DNA from: Pedobacter ghigonis
Lineage (GTDB): Bacteria > Bacteroidota > Bacteroidia > Sphingobacteriales > Sphingobacteriaceae
Assembly: GCF_903166585.1 (NCBI RefSeq)
Contig: NZ_CAESCM010000008.1
Span: 1-64,000 of the forward strand
Reading direction: 5' to 3'
Length of the DNA stretch: 64,000 nucleotides
Made by a program: the position numbers and the translations under genes. How positions within the stretch are numbered: position 1 is the stretch's first letter; each line of letters opens with the position of its first letter. The notes beneath the pieces were generated by a model, which did no database searches, was not told where the DNA came from, and was given only the letters and a program-made list of their open reading frames with translations. Below are positions 62,676 through 64,000 of this stretch, piece after piece.

Positions 62676-63851
62676 TTAATAATTGCCGGTTACGCCAAGT
62701 TCAAGTCCGCGTAGTTCGGCCAAACCTCTTAAACGGCCAATGGCTGAGTAGCCCGGGTTGGTTTGTTTGGCCAAATCATCGAGCATTTGGTGACCATGGT
62801 CGGGCCTGAAGGGAATTGGCTGCTCGCGCAGTGCGTTTTCTTCGGATAAGGCTTTCATGATTTCGTACATATTTACATCGCCAGCCAGATGGCCTGCTTC
62901 GTAAAAACTGCCATCCTCATCTTTAGTTACATTGCGCAAATGCGCGAAATAGACCCTTTCTTTAACGGCATTGAATATTTCGAGGGCATTGTTATCCATC
63001 CCCGCTCCCAACGATCCGGTGCAGAAACATACGCCATTAAAAGGCTGGTTTACGCTTTGCAGGATATAGTTAAAGTCGTCGAGGCTACTGGCGATTCGTG
63101 GCAATCCTAAAATAGGGTAAGGAGGATCGTCCGGATGAATGGTCATTTTAATGCCTTCGCTTTCGCATACCCCGGCAATGGCTGAAAGAAAATATACCAG
63201 ATTTTGGCGGAGGCCATTAAAGCCGATTTTTGCATATTCATCAATGCTGCTGCGAAGCGCTTCCAGCTCAATTTCCTTTTCATTCGGGATGCCCATGAGC
63301 ACATTCACACGCAGTTCAGCTAGTTGTTGCTGGTTTAAAGTTGCAAATCTGGCTTTCGCCCGCTCCAATACAGATTGAGAATAATCGTTTTCTGCCCCAT
63401 TTCTTTCCAGGATGTACAGATCAAAAACTGCCAGATCGATCCAGTTAAAATACAAAGCTTTAGCTCCATCGGTCATTTCTAAATCGAGCTGCGTGCGGGT
63501 CCAGTCTAAAACCGGCATAAAGTTGTAGCAAACAATTTTGATCCCGCACGCTGCCAGATTTTTGAGCGATAATTTATAGTTTTCAATGTAGCGGTCGGCA
63601 TCCGCCCTGCGGGTTTTGATGGCCTCGTGTACAGGTACACTTTCCACTACCGCCCAGGTTAAGCCCGAAGCCTCGATAATTGCTTTACGCTCCAGGATAT
63701 CTTCAACTGGCCATACTTCGCCATGTGGTATGTGGTGCAATGCGGTTACAATTCCGGTTGCCCCAGCTTGTTTAACGTCTTGTAAGGTAACCGGGTCGGT
63801 TGGACCGTACCAACGCCAGGTTTGTGCTAATTTTTTATATTTTGAATTCAT
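62676..63851 (-). CDS. uxuA: Mannonate dehydratase
   Basis: A 391-residue enzyme that dehydrates D-mannonate to 2-keto-3-deoxygluconate, in glucuronate catabolism. It has the UxuA start QTWRWYGPTDPVTLQDVKQA, the metal-binding stretch IKMTIHPDDPPYPILGLPRI, FCTGSLGAGMDNN, VYFAHLRNV and the C-terminal RPDHGHQMLDD. It is the first gene of the uxuA-GH105 unit. The upstream 150 bp contain a pair of 27-bp direct repeats that may be control sites. Confidence 0.94.
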   Translation of the reverse strand: MNSKYKKLAQTWRWYGPTDPVTLQDVKQAGATGIVTALHHIPHGEVWPVEDILERKAIIEASGLTWAVVESVPVHEAIKTRRADADRYIENYKLSLKNLAACGIKIVCYNFMPVLDWTRTQLDLEMTDGAKALYFNWIDLAVFDLYILERNGAENDYSQSVLERAKARFATLNQQQLAELRVNVLMGIPNEKEIELEALRSSIDEYAKIGFNGLRQNLVYFLSAIAGVCESEGIKMTIHPDDPPYPILGLPRIASSLDDFNYILQSVNQPFNGVCFCTGSLGAGMDNNALEIFNAVKERVYFAHLRNVTKDEDGSFYEAGHLAGDVNMYEIMKALSEENALREQPIPFRPDHGHQMLDDLAKQTNPGYSAIGRLRGLAELRGLELGVTGNY

Positions 63852-63873
63852 CGTTATTTATAAAGTTTATTTG

Positions 63874-63900
63874 AAATCCTCTGTAGTAAATAATCAGCGC
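63874..63900. repeat. 27-bp direct repeat upstream of uxuA, copy 1
   Basis: Matches 63974-64000 at 23 of 27 bases, with common words GTAAATA and TCAGCGC. It lies 23 bp upstream of the uxuA start on the minus strand, in the promoter region. The spacing of exactly 100 bp between copies is notable. Confidence 0.6.
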
Positions 63901-63973
63901 TCTCTAATTGGCTATGTAAAGAAGTCAAGTTTTATAGCGCAATGGTTGTTAAACTTGATTTCTTGTTTTTTTT

Positions 63974-64000
63974 AAATCCCCTACAGTAAATACTCAGCGC
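63974..64000. repeat. 27-bp direct repeat upstream of uxuA, copy 2
   Basis: The second copy ends exactly at the window edge, so further copies may follow outside. Mismatches to copy 1 are at four positions. Confidence 0.6.

Noticed and set aside
1..64000. CRISPR arrays
   Set aside because: No regularly spaced identical repeats were seen; the direct repeats found are isolated pairs or intergenic families.

Overview
The window comes from a Bacteroidota chromosome, most likely the Sphingobacteriaceae (Pedobacter-like). This rests on a SusC/SusD locus driven by an ECF sigma/FecR pair, a type IX secretion sorting domain with a PorP/SprF partner, a fused E1 alpha/beta dehydrogenase, a DAHP synthase-chorismate mutase fusion, a tmRNA whose tag ends in ALAA, the near absence of Shine-Dalgarno sequences, and many -7 boxes of the Bacteroidota form TAnnTTTG. 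The genus is inference; no 16S gene is present.

Layout. 1-2.2 kb: gene-poor start, a Crp/Fnr regulator, an AhpD-like protein and tRNA-Met. 2.4-8.4 kb: Pif1-like helicase, Hsp70-like ATPase, AraC regulator and three cold-shock-domain genes. 8.6-12.4 kb: a PQQ-type sugar dehydrogenase/cytochrome c, a YihX-like HAD phosphatase and a DUF962 protein. 12.4-12.8 kb: a tandem ~200-bp intergenic repeat. 12.8-17 kb: proline dehydrogenase, S4 protein, aroB, sterol-desaturase-like protein. 17.1-22.8 kb: the aromatic block pheA, DAHP synthase/chorismate mutase, aroA, aroC, preceded by a Phe/Tyr leader-peptide attenuator. 22.9-30.6 kb: LytTR regulator and TPR histidine kinase (convergent), fused E1 dehydrogenase, DUF1573 protein, aminotransferase.

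30.8-43.2 kb: tmRNA followed by a ~12-kb genomic island. The 3' end of ssrA is repeated (22 of 23 bases) at 43183-43205, so the island looks integrated into ssrA. Next to ssrA it carries a decayed tyrosine recombinase and a DUF932 fragment. Its cargo is unusual: two lipoprotein precursors with C-terminal eight-cysteine, fulvocin C-like domains; a DUF1573 lipoprotein; an O-antigen-ligase/TPR membrane protein; a 61-residue secreted peptide that matches the fungal cellulose-binding module CBM1 in cysteine spacing and most key residues; a thioredoxin-like/DUF1573 lipoprotein; and two paralogous transglutaminase-fold lipoproteins, one with an intact Cys-His-Asp triad and one without. I read this cargo as a candidate system for making and handling secreted disulfide-rich peptides. 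That reading is inference.

43.4-52 kb: ECF sigma, FecR, SusC with STN domain, SusD-like and DUF5689 lipoproteins. 52-54 kb: an HhH protein and a GH29 alpha-L-fucosidase. 54.8-60.4 kb: surface proteins, a type-B T9SS sorting-domain protein and PorP/SprF. 60.4-64 kb: small unknowns, a GH105 hydrolase and mannonate dehydratase (uronate catabolism), with a 27-bp direct repeat upstream. The two most distinctive items are the Phe/Tyr attenuator (17150-17344) and the island cargo (33202-41559).
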